From the NCBI GenBank assembly GCA_019638485.1, contig JAHBTP010000002.1:1-64000 (forward strand): a stretch of DNA of 64,000 nucleotides, given 5' to 3'. Below the pieces are notes generated by a model, which saw only the letters and a list, made by a program, of their open reading frames with translations, searched no databases and was not told the DNA's origin. This document shows, piece after piece, positions 25,890 to 35,540 of the stretch. The translations under genes and the position numbers were made by a program. Numbering within the stretch: position 1 is the stretch's first letter; each line of letters opens with the position of its first letter. This DNA comes from Ferruginibacter sp. (GTDB lineage Bacteria; Bacteroidota; Bacteroidia; Chitinophagales; Chitinophagaceae).

Positions 25890-27770
25890 ATGTTTTCAAC
25901 GTACGATGTTATTGTGGTGGGCGCAGGACACGCCGGATGTGAGGCTGCCGCTGCCGCCGCTAATATGGGAAGCCGAGTTTTATTGATTACAATGAATATG
26001 CAAACCATTGCACAAATGAGCTGTAATCCGGCAATGGGAGGAATAGCAAAAGGACATATTATTAAAGAAATTGACGCACTGGGAGGATATAGCGGAATCG
26101 TAACTGACAAAAGCGCAATCCAATTCAGAATGCTGAATAAGTCCAAAGGCCCGGCAATGTGGAGCCCAAGAGCACAAAACGATAGAATGCTCTTTTCCGC
26201 AACATGGCGCGAAATTCTCGAAAGCATACCGAATATTGATTTTTATCAAGATGCGGTAATGGAAATAATAGTAGAAAAAAACCAGGCCGTTGGAGTCGTA
26301 ACCCGTATGGGACATCATATTCGAGCAAAAGCTATAGTACTCACCAACGGAACCTTTCTTAACGGAATTATTCATGTAGGTGAAAAAAAATTCAGCGGTG
26401 GAAGAGTAGCAGAAAAAGCATCTACCGGAATCACAGAACAACTTACTAACCTTGGATTTGAAAGCAGCAGGCTTAAAACAGGAACACCCCCAAGGGTGGA
26501 CGGAAGAAGCCTGAACTATAATAAATTGGAAGAACAAAAAGGAGATGAAGAGGTAAAGAGCTTTTCTTATTTGTACCCAACACCACTAAAGCCAAATGCT
26601 CAAAAAAGCTGCTTTATAACATATACCAATAAGGATGTACACGATATGCTTAGAACCGGATTCGACAAAAGCCCAATGTATCAGGGTAGAATCCAAGGAA
26701 CAGGCCCTAGGTATTGTCCCAGTATTGAAGATAAAATTAACCGTTTTGCCGACCGTGACCGACACCAGATTTTTGTGGAACCGGAGGGCTGGAACACGGT
26801 AGAAATATATGTTAATGGCTTTTCTACCTCATTGCCCGAAGATGTACAAATTGCTGCTCTTAGAATGGTGCCGGGATTTGAAAATTGTAAAATGTTCAGA
26901 CCCGGATATGCAATCGAATATGATTATTTTCCACCCACACAATTAAAGTTTAGCCTCGAAACAAAACATATTGAAAACTTGTTTTTTGCCGGGCAAATTA
27001 ATGGTACCACAGGTTACGAAGAAGCAGCCTGCCAGGGAATCATGGCTGGAATAAATGCCCACCTCAAAATAAACGAAAAAGCCCCATTTATACTACAAAG
27101 AAGCGAAGCGTATATCGGCGTTTTAATAGACGACTTGATAAATAAAGGAACAGAAGAACCCTATCGAATGTTCACCAGTCGCGCCGAATTTCGCACCCTG
27201 CTCAGACAAGATAACGCCGATTTGCGCCTTACCGAAAAAAGCTTTCAAATTGGACTGGCTTCCAGCCTGAGAATGGAAACACTGCAACAAAAACAAAACG
27301 ACCTCGAAAAAGCGATGACAACGCTAAAGACAACAACTATTGAACCCGATGAAATTAATAACTATTTAGAAAGCGTCTATTCATCCCCGTTAGTAAACAA
27401 ACAAAAACTAAGTCAATTGTTACTACGCCCGGGGGTTGACATAAAAAGCATAAGAGCACAAAAGAATTGCTTACATCAACAAACCGAAATTTCACTTAAC
27501 ATCTTCAAAGATGAAGTGCTGGAACAAGCAGAAGTGCAAATTAAATACGATACCTATATTACAAAAGAAAGAGAATTGGTAAAAAAAATGAGCGAGTTGG
27601 AAAATCTCATAATTCCAGATAACTTTAATTATGAAAAACTGGTTTCACTCAGTAACGAAGCTCGGCAAAAGTTTATAAAAATAAAACCACACACATTGGG
27701 CCAAGCTTCCCGAATATCCGGTGTTAGCCCAAGCGATGTGCAAATATTAATGGTTTACATGGGGCGTTAA
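25890..27770 (+). CDS. mnmG: tRNA uridine-5-carboxymethylaminomethyl(34) synthesis enzyme MnmG
   Basis: 626 residues, cytoplasmic, FAD-dependent. With MnmE it installs the cmnm5 group on wobble uridine-34 of several tRNAs. The FAD-binding VVGAGHAGCEAA motif is at residues 9-20. Conserved SCNPAMGGIAKGHI, DALGG and GPAMWSPRAQ follow, then FVEPEGWNT and GYEEAACQG, and the helical MnmE-binding C-terminus. The ATG at 25890 gives the standard N-terminus. mnmG is often close to the replication origin in bacteria, and the candidate origin lies about 5 kb to the left. Confidence 0.97.
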   Translation: MFSTYDVIVVGAGHAGCEAAAAAANMGSRVLLITMNMQTIAQMSCNPAMGGIAKGHIIKEIDALGGYSGIVTDKSAIQFRMLNKSKGPAMWSPRAQNDRMLFSATWREILESIPNIDFYQDAVMEIIVEKNQAVGVVTRMGHHIRAKAIVLTNGTFLNGIIHVGEKKFSGGRVAEKASTGITEQLTNLGFESSRLKTGTPPRVDGRSLNYNKLEEQKGDEEVKSFSYLYPTPLKPNAQKSCFITYTNKDVHDMLRTGFDKSPMYQGRIQGTGPRYCPSIEDKINRFADRDRHQIFVEPEGWNTVEIYVNGFSTSLPEDVQIAALRMVPGFENCKMFRPGYAIEYDYFPPTQLKFSLETKHIENLFFAGQINGTTGYEEAACQGIMAGINAHLKINEKAPFILQRSEAYIGVLIDDLINKGTEEPYRMFTSRAEFRTLLRQDNADLRLTEKSFQIGLASSLRMETLQQKQNDLEKAMTTLKTTTIEPDEINNYLESVYSSPLVNKQKLSQLLLRPGVDIKSIRAQKNCLHQQTEISLNIFKDEVLEQAEVQIKYDTYITKERELVKKMSELENLIIPDNFNYEKLVSLSNEARQKFIKIKPHTLGQASRISGVSPSDVQILMVYMGR

Positions 27771-27788
27771 CCGGAAGAAACTCTTTTT

Positions 27789-28301
27789 ATGATTATATCT
27801 CCAAACAACTCACCGGAACGACAAGAGATATTTAAGAATATGTTTAATAAAGTGGCTTCGGTAATGCGTATCCGCTCTGTTGATGACACCCGGCCATGGG
27901 GTGGCTTTTTTGTAATTAATGAAGAAGATACCCACCTGTTTATAAAACGCTACTTTCCTCACCTAACCAAACAGCTTAAACAAATTAAAGAGAAACTGAG
28001 CCCCAAAATATTATTGGTAGCACCCGGAATGAGATTGAGCTGGCAATACCACCACCGACGAGCAGAAATTTGGAAAGTGATTTCCGGAACAGTACAAGTG
28101 ATTACCAGTGATGATGATGAAGAAAGAAGACAACAGACCCTTAACACCGGTGATTTTATCGAACTGCAACAAGGAGAAAGGCACCGCCTGATTGGACTCG
28201 ATGATTGGGGTGTGGTGGCAGAAATATGGAAACACACCTACGAAAACAACCCAAGTGACGAAGACGATATTATTAGAATACAAGACGACTTCGGCCGCTG
28301 A
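27789..28301 (+). CDS. Cupin protein of the type II phosphomannose-isomerase family
   Basis: 170 residues. An RPWG motif near residues 35-38 and a cupin barrel are visible, with metal-binding cupin motif 1 in WQYHHRRAEIWKVISGTVQV (about 82-101) and motif 2 in TGDFIELQQGERHRL. This resembles the isomerase half of bifunctional mannose-1-phosphate guanylyltransferase/mannose-6-phosphate isomerase without the transferase half. A sugar-phosphate isomerase role is likely but not proven. It starts 18 bases after the mnmG stop and may be co-transcribed. Confidence 0.85.
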   Translation: MIISPNNSPERQEIFKNMFNKVASVMRIRSVDDTRPWGGFFVINEEDTHLFIKRYFPHLTKQLKQIKEKLSPKILLVAPGMRLSWQYHHRRAEIWKVISGTVQVITSDDDEERRQQTLNTGDFIELQQGERHRLIGLDDWGVVAEIWKHTYENNPSDEDDIIRIQDDFGR

Positions 28302-28333
28302 TTAATTAAAAAGGACCAGAAAAAAAACATAAA

Positions 28334-28356
28334 GCACGGAGAAAGAATCTCCGTGC
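28334..28356 (-). terminator. Terminator of ssb
   Basis: A perfect nine-base-pair stem GCACGGAGA / TCTCCGTGC with a five-base loop lies 14 bases after the ssb stop. On the minus strand it is followed by TTTATGTTTTTTTT. It may also end the convergent cupin transcript. Confidence 0.75.
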
Positions 28357-28370
28357 CGGAAAAAGACACA

Positions 28371-28715
28371 TTATACCACAGCGCGCTTGCCAATAAGCAA
28401 CATCTCACTAACGTGAATCTCAGTAGATGACTTCCGAACCCCATCTTTATCTAAATAGTTGCGGTTCACCAAACGCCCCTCAACAACTACCTCAGACCCC
28501 TTCTCGAGAAATCGCTCAGCCAAATCAGCCACCCGTTCCCAGGCCACCAAATTGTGCCACTGAGTATCCGTAACTTTCTCCCCCTGGTTATTCTTATAGG
28601 TTTCATTGGTGGCCATAGAAAATTTTGCTAATTTCTTTCCACCCTCTGTTGTTTTAATCTCTGGCACCCCACCTAAATTGCCAATTAATAAAACCTTGTT
28701 TCGTAATGCATTCAT
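28371..28715 (-). CDS. ssb: Single-stranded DNA-binding protein (short form)
   Basis: 114 residues. A complete OB-fold is present, with VLLIGNLGGVPEIKTTEGG, KLAKFSMATNETY, DTQWHNLVAWERVADLAERFLEKGSEVVVEGRL and the last strand EIHVSEMLLIG. It binds single-stranded DNA during replication and repair. The protein stops right after the fold (GKRAVV), so it lacks the flexible linker and acidic tip (DDxPF type) that recruit partners in standard SSBs. It may be a specialised second SSB. Single gene with its own terminator. Confidence 0.93.
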   Translation of the reverse strand: MNALRNKVLLIGNLGGVPEIKTTEGGKKLAKFSMATNETYKNNQGEKVTDTQWHNLVAWERVADLAERFLEKGSEVVVEGRLVNRNYLDKDGVRKSSTEIHVSEMLLIGKRAVV

Positions 28716-28852
28716 GATGTGTAAGTTTTTTGTGTGTACAATAGTCGTTCAACTGTTTCTTAAAAAAGTAAAGAAACACCCTAATAAGACCCTTAACCGT
28801 ATTTTAAACGCCTAATTCATAAAAATGCCCCACCTTTAACCGCTTTGTGGTA

Positions 28853-28883
28853 TTGTAATACGTCGCTCTTGCATGTACTTTTG
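28853..28883 (+). promoter_or_regulatory. Complete Bacteroidota-type promoter
   Basis: TTG (28853-28855), a 20-base spacer and TACTTTTG (28876-28883) match the TTG / TAnnTTTG consensus. The ATG of the next gene lies 14 bases downstream. Confidence 0.65.
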
Positions 28884-28897
28884 AATAAAACAACTTA

Positions 28898-29296
28898 ATG
28901 CTCACAAATATCCCAAACAACCCCAACAGCTGCCAAGAATGTGGAAGGGTTTTGCGAGGCAGAACAGATAAGAAATTTTGTAGCGACACCTGCCGCAACA
29001 ACCACCATAACCGCAAAAATGCTCACGATATTAATCTGCGTAGAAATATCAATAGCACGCTTAATAAAAATCGAAGAATATTATGTGATTTAGCACATTT
29101 CGATAAAAATCAAAGCGTTACGATAGAACAACTTCTCCGTAAAGGATTCTCCTTTTCATTTTTTACCCATGTTTTAAAGCAGCCAAATGGGCAGCATATC
29201 CACTGTTGCTATGATTGTGGATATTATCATCAATCTAATAGCCGAGTGGTTATTATAAAAAGAGAAAATCTCAAAAAAGTGAACATTACAAATTAA
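28898..29296 (+). CDS. Zinc-ribbon protein of unknown function
   Basis: 132 residues. An N-terminal treble-clef-like zinc ribbon (CQECGRVLRGRTDKKFCSDTCRNNHHN, four Cys within about 20 residues) is followed by a helical middle. A second Cys pair (HCCYDCGYYH) lies near residues 104-112. The small basic size suggests nucleic-acid binding. I recall similar proteins in Bacteroidota, without a known role. It has its own clear promoter. Confidence 0.7.
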   Translation: MLTNIPNNPNSCQECGRVLRGRTDKKFCSDTCRNNHHNRKNAHDINLRRNINSTLNKNRRILCDLAHFDKNQSVTIEQLLRKGFSFSFFTHVLKQPNGQHIHCCYDCGYYHQSNSRVVIIKRENLKKVNITN

Positions 29297-29369
29297 CATT
29301 TAAATAAACATACTGAATTGGTCTTTTGTGACGTTATATAGTCTTATTAAGGGACATAAATCCTTAATC

Positions 29370-29696
29370 ATGGCTAACCCAACCACACTTCAAGAAATCA
29401 TTTTGGTTACCGATAGCGGATTTGCAAACAGGCCCTATGCTGAAAATAATTCTGAGGGCTCATCAAAAAAACACTCTCAAAAAGAAAAGTTGATTGATGC
29501 TTGTTGGAGCGGTTTTATTAAAGAATTATTACCCGAACTCTTTTTGAATAATAGCCAAAAATCAACACTCTTTTTATGGCAACTGAGAGAGTGTGGCCAC
29601 ATTCTTACCCTGGAATTGTCTGCAGAAAGGCAAAACAACAATCCGCTATTCTCTATTGACCCCTATCTCTTTTTCTATTACCAACCGCTTAATTAA
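29370..29696 (+). CDS. Hypothetical protein
   Basis: 108 residues from the ATG at 29370; the frame opens earlier at 29328, but the ATG gives a natural N-terminus (MANPTTLQEIILVTD). No family was recognised. A low-complexity Ser/Lys stretch (about 30-39) precedes a helix and strand-rich tail, with no signal peptide or membrane segment. It stands alone, and the 232 bases after it hold only the next promoter. Confidence 0.5.
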   Translation: MANPTTLQEIILVTDSGFANRPYAENNSEGSSKKHSQKEKLIDACWSGFIKELLPELFLNNSQKSTLFLWQLRECGHILTLELSAERQNNNPLFSIDPYLFFYYQPLN

Positions 29697-29904
29697 AAGC
29701 CTATCCGTAGCTCCCTGCTTTTTGTGTATAAATAGAATTATTGTCGGCCCGGTTCACCCAAAAACAAACGGTTGTATTGCACAACTTAATGGTTGGCTTA
29801 TTATGCTCCCTTTTATATTATTCAATTCTATTTACCACAACCATAAAACCACCAATTGCATTAACTTCGCCGCCGGATTAACCTTTCATTAACCGGAGGC
29901 GGGT

Positions 29905-29912
29905 TAGTTTTG
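29905..29912 (+). promoter_or_regulatory. -7 box of the outer-membrane protein gene
   Basis: TAGTTTTG fits TAnnTTTG and lies 16 bases before the ATG at 29929. Confidence 0.5.
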
Positions 29913-29928
29913 CCTCTATTATTTTTTT

Positions 29929-30645
29929 ATGAAAAAACTGTTTTTTCTATTTACCATTGTTTCTTTTGGATTACCGGTATGGGCTCAAAAGAAAAAAGAT
30001 ATTTCAAACATCTCACATCGGGCAGCAGATCATTTTGTAATTCAATTAGCTACCGATCATTGGCTTAATATGCCCGATAGTATCAAGAGTGGCAAAGGTG
30101 GATTTAGCCGAGGTGCTAATATTTATTTTATGTTTGATAAACAATTTAAAGGTGTCCGAAAGTTGAGCGTTGCTGCAGGTTTAGGAGTTTCCACTTCAAA
30201 TATTTATTTTAAAAAGATGGCAGTGGATATTACTTCAACAGAAGCAACTTTACCCTTTGTTGATTTGAATGGGAAAAATTATTTTAAAAAATATAAATTA
30301 GCTACATCTTATCTTGAAGTGCCAATAGAACTTCGGTTTATGGATAAACCGGATCAACCAAATAAGGCAATCAAAGTAGCATTGGGAATAAAAGTGGGCA
30401 CTATGCTGAAAGCGCAAACGAAAGGAAAGCAATTGCGAGATGCAGACGGCGCAATTATTAAAGATTATATCGAAAAACAATCTTCAAAAACTTTCTTTAA
30501 TACCACCCGCTTTTCAGGAACCGCTCGGCTGAATTATGGTATTTACGGCGTATTTGCCTCTTATTCATTCACCAGCTTGTTTAAAGATGGCGTAGCCGCA
30601 GAGATTCATCCGCTTCAGGTAGGAATTTCCATAAGCGGACTATAA
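29929..30645 (+). CDS. Outer-membrane beta-barrel protein, PorT-like
   Basis: 238 residues. A signal peptide (about 1-20, ending VWAQ) precedes alternating strands rich in aromatic residues, as in small 8-stranded barrels annotated PorT or outer-membrane beta-barrel domain. Typical pieces are KLSVAAGLGVSTSNIYF, YLEVPIELRF, IKVALGIKVGTML and the terminal strand LQVGISISGL. PorT-type barrels belong to the T9SS-bearing phylum, but a direct secretion role is not shown. It is followed by purF with its own promoter. Confidence 0.75.
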   Translation: MKKLFFLFTIVSFGLPVWAQKKKDISNISHRAADHFVIQLATDHWLNMPDSIKSGKGGFSRGANIYFMFDKQFKGVRKLSVAAGLGVSTSNIYFKKMAVDITSTEATLPFVDLNGKNYFKKYKLATSYLEVPIELRFMDKPDQPNKAIKVALGIKVGTMLKAQTKGKQLRDADGAIIKDYIEKQSSKTFFNTTRFSGTARLNYGIYGVFASYSFTSLFKDGVAAEIHPLQVGISISGL

Positions 30646-30677
30646 TCTTTTTTCGTTTAAAGGTGGGTAAAGTTTTT

Positions 30678-30685
30678 TAATTTTG
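30678..30685 (+). promoter_or_regulatory. -7 box of purF
   Basis: TAATTTTG fits TAnnTTTG and lies 16 bases before the ATG at 30702. Confidence 0.5.
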
Positions 30686-30701
30686 CCACTCAACTCCCAG
30701 C

Positions 30702-32549
30702 ATGAGCGATGCCATAATGCATGAATGTGGGCTTGCATTCATAAGGCTGAGAAAGCCATTTAGCTTCTATCAACAAAAGTACAACTCTGTGTTGTATGGG
30801 CTTAGTAAACTTTACCTGCTAATGGAAAAGCAGCATAACCGGGGGCAGGATGGGGCCGGTATTGCTACGGTTAAAGTAAATACAGAGCCGGGATACCCGT
30901 TCATGTACAGATTGAGAAACAATAGCCCGCAATCTCTGTCTGATTTGTTTTCTACAATATGGAATGATATAAATGAGGTAGAAAAATATCAACCGGGTAT
31001 AAAACACCACCCCGGGTTAATGAAGGGACATTTAAGCGTAATGGGTGAAGTGTTGCTTGGGCATTTGCGATATGGTACACACGGAAAAAACGCACTTGAA
31101 TATTGTCATCCGTTTATGCGGAAGAACACTATTCCGGCCAGAAACCTTACAATGGCCGGAAACTTTAATGTAGTTAACACCAACGAACTTTTTAGTTACC
31201 TGAAAATGGAACCGGATGTTTTCAGCCGCTCCAGTGACCTGGCCGCAATGATGGAAGTGATTTACCATCATCTAATTTTGGAAGATGAAAAATCACCGGC
31301 AGGCCCCGACTTAAAAAAGGTTTTACAATCCTCCCTTCCTTTATTCGACGGAGGTTTTCATATTGCCGGTATTATTGGAAATGGAGAGGCTTTTATTACG
31401 CGCGATGCAAACGGAATAAGACCTTCATATTATTACATAGACGACGAGGTGATTGTAGCCGCCAGTGAAAGAGCGGCTATTCGTACCGCATTTAATGTAG
31501 ATGAAGGAAAGGTGAAAGAATTAATGCCCGGTGAGGCTTTGTTAGTACATACCGATGCTCAATATGAAATCTTTCAGGCACAACAGCCCAAAGAGCGCCG
31601 TGCATGTAGCTTCGAACGCATCTATTTTAGCCGAGGAAGCGATGAAGAAATTTACCAGGAAAGAAAAGCATTGGGGTACCAACTAAGCAGCACTGTTTTA
31701 CAAGCCATTGAACATGATATAAAAAACACGATTTTTTCGTTTATACCCAATACAGCAGAAACAGCATTTTATGGATTAATTAAAGGGGCTGAAGATTATC
31801 TCAATCAAATAAAGATTGAAAGGATAAAAAGTTGGAATGGTAATATTGATATAGATAAACTAACTGAAATGGTTAGCCGAAAAGTAAGGGTTGAAAAAAT
31901 TGCTATTAAAGATGTTAAACTTCGCACCTTTATTACTGAAGATGGAAGTCGCAACGAAATGGTGCAGCACGTATATGATATTACATACGGAACAGTAAAA
32001 CCCGGTGTAGACACCCTGGTGGTTATTGACGATAGTATTGTGCGCGGAACTACATTAAAAGAAAGTATTGTAAAAATGTTGGGGAGATTGTCTCCTAAAA
32101 AGATAATTATTGTTTCTTCTTCTCCTCAAATTCGATATCCGGATTGCTATGGAATTGATATGAGTAAGATGGGCGACTTTGTGGCGTTTAGAGCTGTGGT
32201 GGCTTTAATTAAGGAAAGAAAAATGGATAATCTTTTGCCATCTATACTGGAAAAGTGCAAACAATTAGAAAGGGAAAATTTACTACATACAGAGAATATT
32301 GTACGGCAGGTGTATAAACCATTTTCTCTTGATGAAATCACTTTAAAAATAGCAGAATTGGTTACGCCGCCGGGATTTCAAACACCGGTTGAAGTGATTT
32401 TCCAAACAATAGAATCATTGCATAGGGCCTGTTCACAAAATACAGGAGATTGGTACTTTACCGGAAACTACCCAACCCCCGGAGGTAACCGGGTGTGCAA
32501 CAAGGCTTTTATGAATTACATGGAGGGAAAAGATATCCGTGGATACTAA
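30702..32549 (+). CDS. purF: Amidophosphoribosyltransferase (long Bacteroidota form)
   Basis: 615 residues, cytoplasmic. First committed step of purine synthesis: glutamine plus PRPP to phosphoribosylamine. The N-terminal class II glutaminase uses Cys9 in MHECGLAF, probably after removal of a short propeptide, and has KQHNRGQDGAGIA and GHLRYGTHG. The C-terminal phosphoribosyltransferase has the PRPP loop VVIDDSIVRGTT and SPQIRYPDCYGIDM. At about 615 residues it is longer than E. coli PurF (about 505), with an insertion between the two domains (about 335-420) as known for this phylum. Confidence 0.9.
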   Translation: MSDAIMHECGLAFIRLRKPFSFYQQKYNSVLYGLSKLYLLMEKQHNRGQDGAGIATVKVNTEPGYPFMYRLRNNSPQSLSDLFSTIWNDINEVEKYQPGIKHHPGLMKGHLSVMGEVLLGHLRYGTHGKNALEYCHPFMRKNTIPARNLTMAGNFNVVNTNELFSYLKMEPDVFSRSSDLAAMMEVIYHHLILEDEKSPAGPDLKKVLQSSLPLFDGGFHIAGIIGNGEAFITRDANGIRPSYYYIDDEVIVAASERAAIRTAFNVDEGKVKELMPGEALLVHTDAQYEIFQAQQPKERRACSFERIYFSRGSDEEIYQERKALGYQLSSTVLQAIEHDIKNTIFSFIPNTAETAFYGLIKGAEDYLNQIKIERIKSWNGNIDIDKLTEMVSRKVRVEKIAIKDVKLRTFITEDGSRNEMVQHVYDITYGTVKPGVDTLVVIDDSIVRGTTLKESIVKMLGRLSPKKIIIVSSSPQIRYPDCYGIDMSKMGDFVAFRAVVALIKERKMDNLLPSILEKCKQLERENLLHTENIVRQVYKPFSLDEITLKIAELVTPPGFQTPVEVIFQTIESLHRACSQNTGDWYFTGNYPTPGGNRVCNKAFMNYMEGKDIRGY

Positions 32550-32558
32550 ACCCGGTGA

Positions 32559-33335
32559 CTAACCGAAAATATCATTTAATAATTCTGCCAAACGAAGACC
32601 GCCTTTTAATAAACGCGAGTTAACTGTTTCTATATAATCGAAATTATATCGGTAACCCAGCTTGGCGTCAGGCTGTATTTCACCATAAATTTTTTCGGCA
32701 ATTACATACGATTCATACATCCACTCAGAAATTGGTTGACGTTGCCATAACTTACGCTCTTTAGCTGTGCTGAAGTTTATCCATTGAGCATATTCAGTAT
32801 AGCTGAGTTGCTGATAATCAATAATACGATCATCCCACACCTGATGAAGGTTTACATTATCCTTAAACCACATTACCCTTATTCGATTTCCGCCCAAATC
32901 TTCATAGCGGCCCAGATGAAGTGGCTGATGAATATCTCCCACTATATGGATTAACAATTTCAAATAACGAACCTTCAACTCTTTGGGCAGCTCCTTTTTC
33001 TTTAATTCGACAATTAGAAAATTCAATTGCGTATATGCGCTTACGGTAGTGTCTGTTTGAGTGTCTGATAAAAAAGCAGCATGACTCAATCCTCCGGAAT
33101 AATTTTTATAATGCCACGGAGTAAGATATTTAAATGTGGTATCCGACTTGATAAAGTCTGGCCAGTTTGCGCACATGGCTATAGACTCATTACCTAAAAT
33201 CTTTTGAATATTATGACGTGCTTTTGAAGAAATATGTTTACTGGCAATTTCTCCTACAATTCTATGCCCCAACATTCCCCAGCTATATCCATAAGCAGGA
33301 AGGCAAAGCAGGATTATCCATAACCATTTACGCAT
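32559..33335 (-). CDS. S1/P1-type nuclease
   Basis: 258 residues with a signal peptide (about 1-18). The mature protein should begin at Trp19 (SWGMLGHR), whose amino group and side-chain neighbours bind the zinc cluster in this family. Other ligands fit: DIHQPLHLG, NLHQVWDD and the early GHR His. These enzymes cut single-stranded DNA and RNA outside the cytoplasm, giving phosphate and nucleosides. It follows the DUF3817 gene by ten bases on the same strand and converges with purF. Confidence 0.92.
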   Translation of the reverse strand: MRKWLWIILLCLPAYGYSWGMLGHRIVGEIASKHISSKARHNIQKILGNESIAMCANWPDFIKSDTTFKYLTPWHYKNYSGGLSHAAFLSDTQTDTTVSAYTQLNFLIVELKKKELPKELKVRYLKLLIHIVGDIHQPLHLGRYEDLGGNRIRVMWFKDNVNLHQVWDDRIIDYQQLSYTEYAQWINFSTAKERKLWQRQPISEWMYESYVIAEKIYGEIQPDAKLGYRYNFDYIETVNSRLLKGGLRLAELLNDIFG

Positions 33336-33345
33336 AATAAAAAAG

Positions 33346-33666
33346 TTAAGCCACAGAAAGCTTTAATTTGTTCAACTCCTTTTTAACAACAATATCAAAG
33401 ATAATTGTTCCAAACGGGAGTAAGGAAGCAATGAATGCCAAAAACGCTTTTGCGGCAGACCATTTTCTATCGCCCCATACAGAAATAAGCAGTGCAAGAA
33501 AAAGCATAAAGAAAGCTCCATGCACCCATCCCATATAAAGAACAACTTCCGGCATTCCGGCATAATATTTCAATGGCATAGCAATAAACAACAAAATCAA
33601 ATATGAAATTCCTTCAATAATTGCCACCCATCTAAACCTGTTGAGTAACCGAATACTTTTATCCAT
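33346..33666 (-). CDS. DUF3817 membrane protein
   Basis: 106 residues with three predicted membrane helices. The family pattern F.W.A..EG.SYL.LL...PLKY.AG.P..V...GW.HG is clear. Function unknown. It is the first gene of a two-gene unit with the S1/P1 nuclease. The 250 bases upstream contain two copies of ACTAGT (near 33711 and 33748) and no gene. Confidence 0.85.
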   Translation of the reverse strand: MDKSIRLLNRFRWVAIIEGISYLILLFIAMPLKYYAGMPEVVLYMGWVHGAFFMLFLALLISVWGDRKWSAAKAFLAFIASLLPFGTIIFDIVVKKELNKLKLSVA

Positions 33667-33919
33667 ATCAATATTGTTTGGTAAAAATAAAAAAATGAAT
33701 CAAAACACCAACTAGTGATTATTTATAACAAAGTAAAACTTCAAAAAACTAGTTAGTGTCATAATTATATCATTTGAAAAAATTAACAAAACACCATGGG
33801 AGACGCTTATGTGTTCTTTTTGGGTATTATTTAAAAAGGGTTTCCATAATGACAAGAACGTGATTTATATTTAAAAAACAGGTTAAAGCATGTCGTAATG
33901 TTTAATTATATTGCTGTAC

Positions 33920-35431
33920 ATGAAGCTGCTCTCCTCGGTTATATCTAAATTGGCAAGGCTAAGATCATGGCGTATTGCCAACTGGACAAACTATCCGGTG
34001 GCCGCACAGCGGGATGTATTACAGCATTTGGTTTCATCTGCTCAATACACAGAGTATGGAAAAAAGCATAACTTCCCCAATCTCTATCATTTTCGTGCAT
34101 TTAAAGCGCATGTTCCTATAAACGAATACAACGATTTACTTCCATATTTTGAACGAATGATGGCGGGAGAACAAAATATTTTATGGAACACACCTATTAA
34201 TTGGTTTGCTAAAAGCAGCGGCACCACTAGTGAAAAGAGCAAATTTATTCCGGTAAGCGAAGAGAGCTTACAAGAAAATCATTATCAGGCAGGCAAGGAT
34301 GTGCTTACCAATTATTATGAAAATTTTCCTCATTCTGATTTGTTAACTGGTAAAGGATTGGTGGTTGGTGGCTCCCATCAGGTAAATAAATTAAATGAAG
34401 AGGTTCAGTATGGCGACTTAAGCGCAGTGTTAATGCAAAACTCGCCATTTTGGGGTCAATGGATAAGAACCCCGGAACTAAGCATCGCCCTTTTGGACGA
34501 CTGGGAAGATAAAATTGAAAAAATTGCCCAATCAACGGCAAATGAAAATGTAACATCCATTTCAGGAGTTCCCACCTGGACCCTTCTTTTATTAAAGAGA
34601 ATTCTTGAAATAAAACAAAAAGAAAAAATAATTGAAGTATGGCCTAATCTTGAATTATATATTACCGGAGGAGTTTCGTTTACCCCTTACCGTGAGCAGT
34701 TTGAAAAATTGGTAGGGAAGAAACTAAATTATATTGAAATTTATAATGCCAGCGAAGGGTTTTTTGCCGGACAAACACACCCTGATGATGACGGTATGAC
34801 CCTGTTTACCGAACACGGTATCTTTTATGAATTTATGCCGGTAGAAAATTACCACAATAAAACTTATAACACCGTAGGATTAAAAGGGGTTGAATTACAT
34901 AAAAACTACGCTATTGTTATTAGCACAACCGGAGGGCTTTGGCGCTACCTTGTTGGTGACACCATTGCTTTTACTTCATTAAATCCATATCGTATAAAAG
35001 TAACCGGAAGGATTAAGCACTATATGAATGCATTTGGTGAAGAGGTTATTGTAGATAATGCAGACAAGGCTATGGCAGAAGCATCCAAAGAAACAGGAGC
35101 TTGCGTAGCCGATTATACCGCAGCTCCGGTGTATATGACAGACAGCAGCAATGGCACTCATGAGTGGTTGGTTGAATTTGAAACACCTCCAATCTCTTTA
35201 GAAAAGTTTACTATAGCATTAGATAAAGAATTAAAGAATGTAAATAGTGATTATGAGGCAAAGCGCTTTAAAAATATTGCGCTGCGCATGCCTATTGTAA
35301 GATCGTTGCCGAAGGGTACATTTTCAAAGTGGTTGTCGTTAAAAAATAAAATGGGAGGCCAACACAAAGTTCCAAGGCTAAGTAACGATCGTCAAATATT
35401 AGAAGAAATTTGGCGTATCGCAAAAGGATAA
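33920..35431 (+). CDS. GH3-family acyl-adenylate/amide synthetase-like protein
   Basis: 503 residues from the ATG at 33920; TTG at 33911 is also in frame. The GH3 fold belongs to the ANL adenylate-forming superfamily. The nucleotide loop AKSSGTTSEKSKFIPVS (about 98-114) and YNASEGFFAGQ (about 276-286) are clear, and the C-terminus ends the usual way with LPKGTF..W. Plant GH3 proteins join amino acids to hormones. Bacterial members are common in Bacteroidota and have no settled substrate. It sits alone upstream of fabG. Confidence 0.88.
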   Translation: MKLLSSVISKLARLRSWRIANWTNYPVAAQRDVLQHLVSSAQYTEYGKKHNFPNLYHFRAFKAHVPINEYNDLLPYFERMMAGEQNILWNTPINWFAKSSGTTSEKSKFIPVSEESLQENHYQAGKDVLTNYYENFPHSDLLTGKGLVVGGSHQVNKLNEEVQYGDLSAVLMQNSPFWGQWIRTPELSIALLDDWEDKIEKIAQSTANENVTSISGVPTWTLLLLKRILEIKQKEKIIEVWPNLELYITGGVSFTPYREQFEKLVGKKLNYIEIYNASEGFFAGQTHPDDDGMTLFTEHGIFYEFMPVENYHNKTYNTVGLKGVELHKNYAIVISTTGGLWRYLVGDTIAFTSLNPYRIKVTGRIKHYMNAFGEEVIVDNADKAMAEASKETGACVADYTAAPVYMTDSSNGTHEWLVEFETPPISLEKFTIALDKELKNVNSDYEAKRFKNIALRMPIVRSLPKGTFSKWLSLKNKMGGQHKVPRLSNDRQILEEIWRIAKG

Positions 35432-35540
35432 AAAACAATCCTGTGCAAACTAATAAATGATAATAATAATTAAATGAAGTAATTTTTTTAATTTACTGTC
35501 TTTATTTAATAAGGTGATATTTTACACATAAACTATTTGT

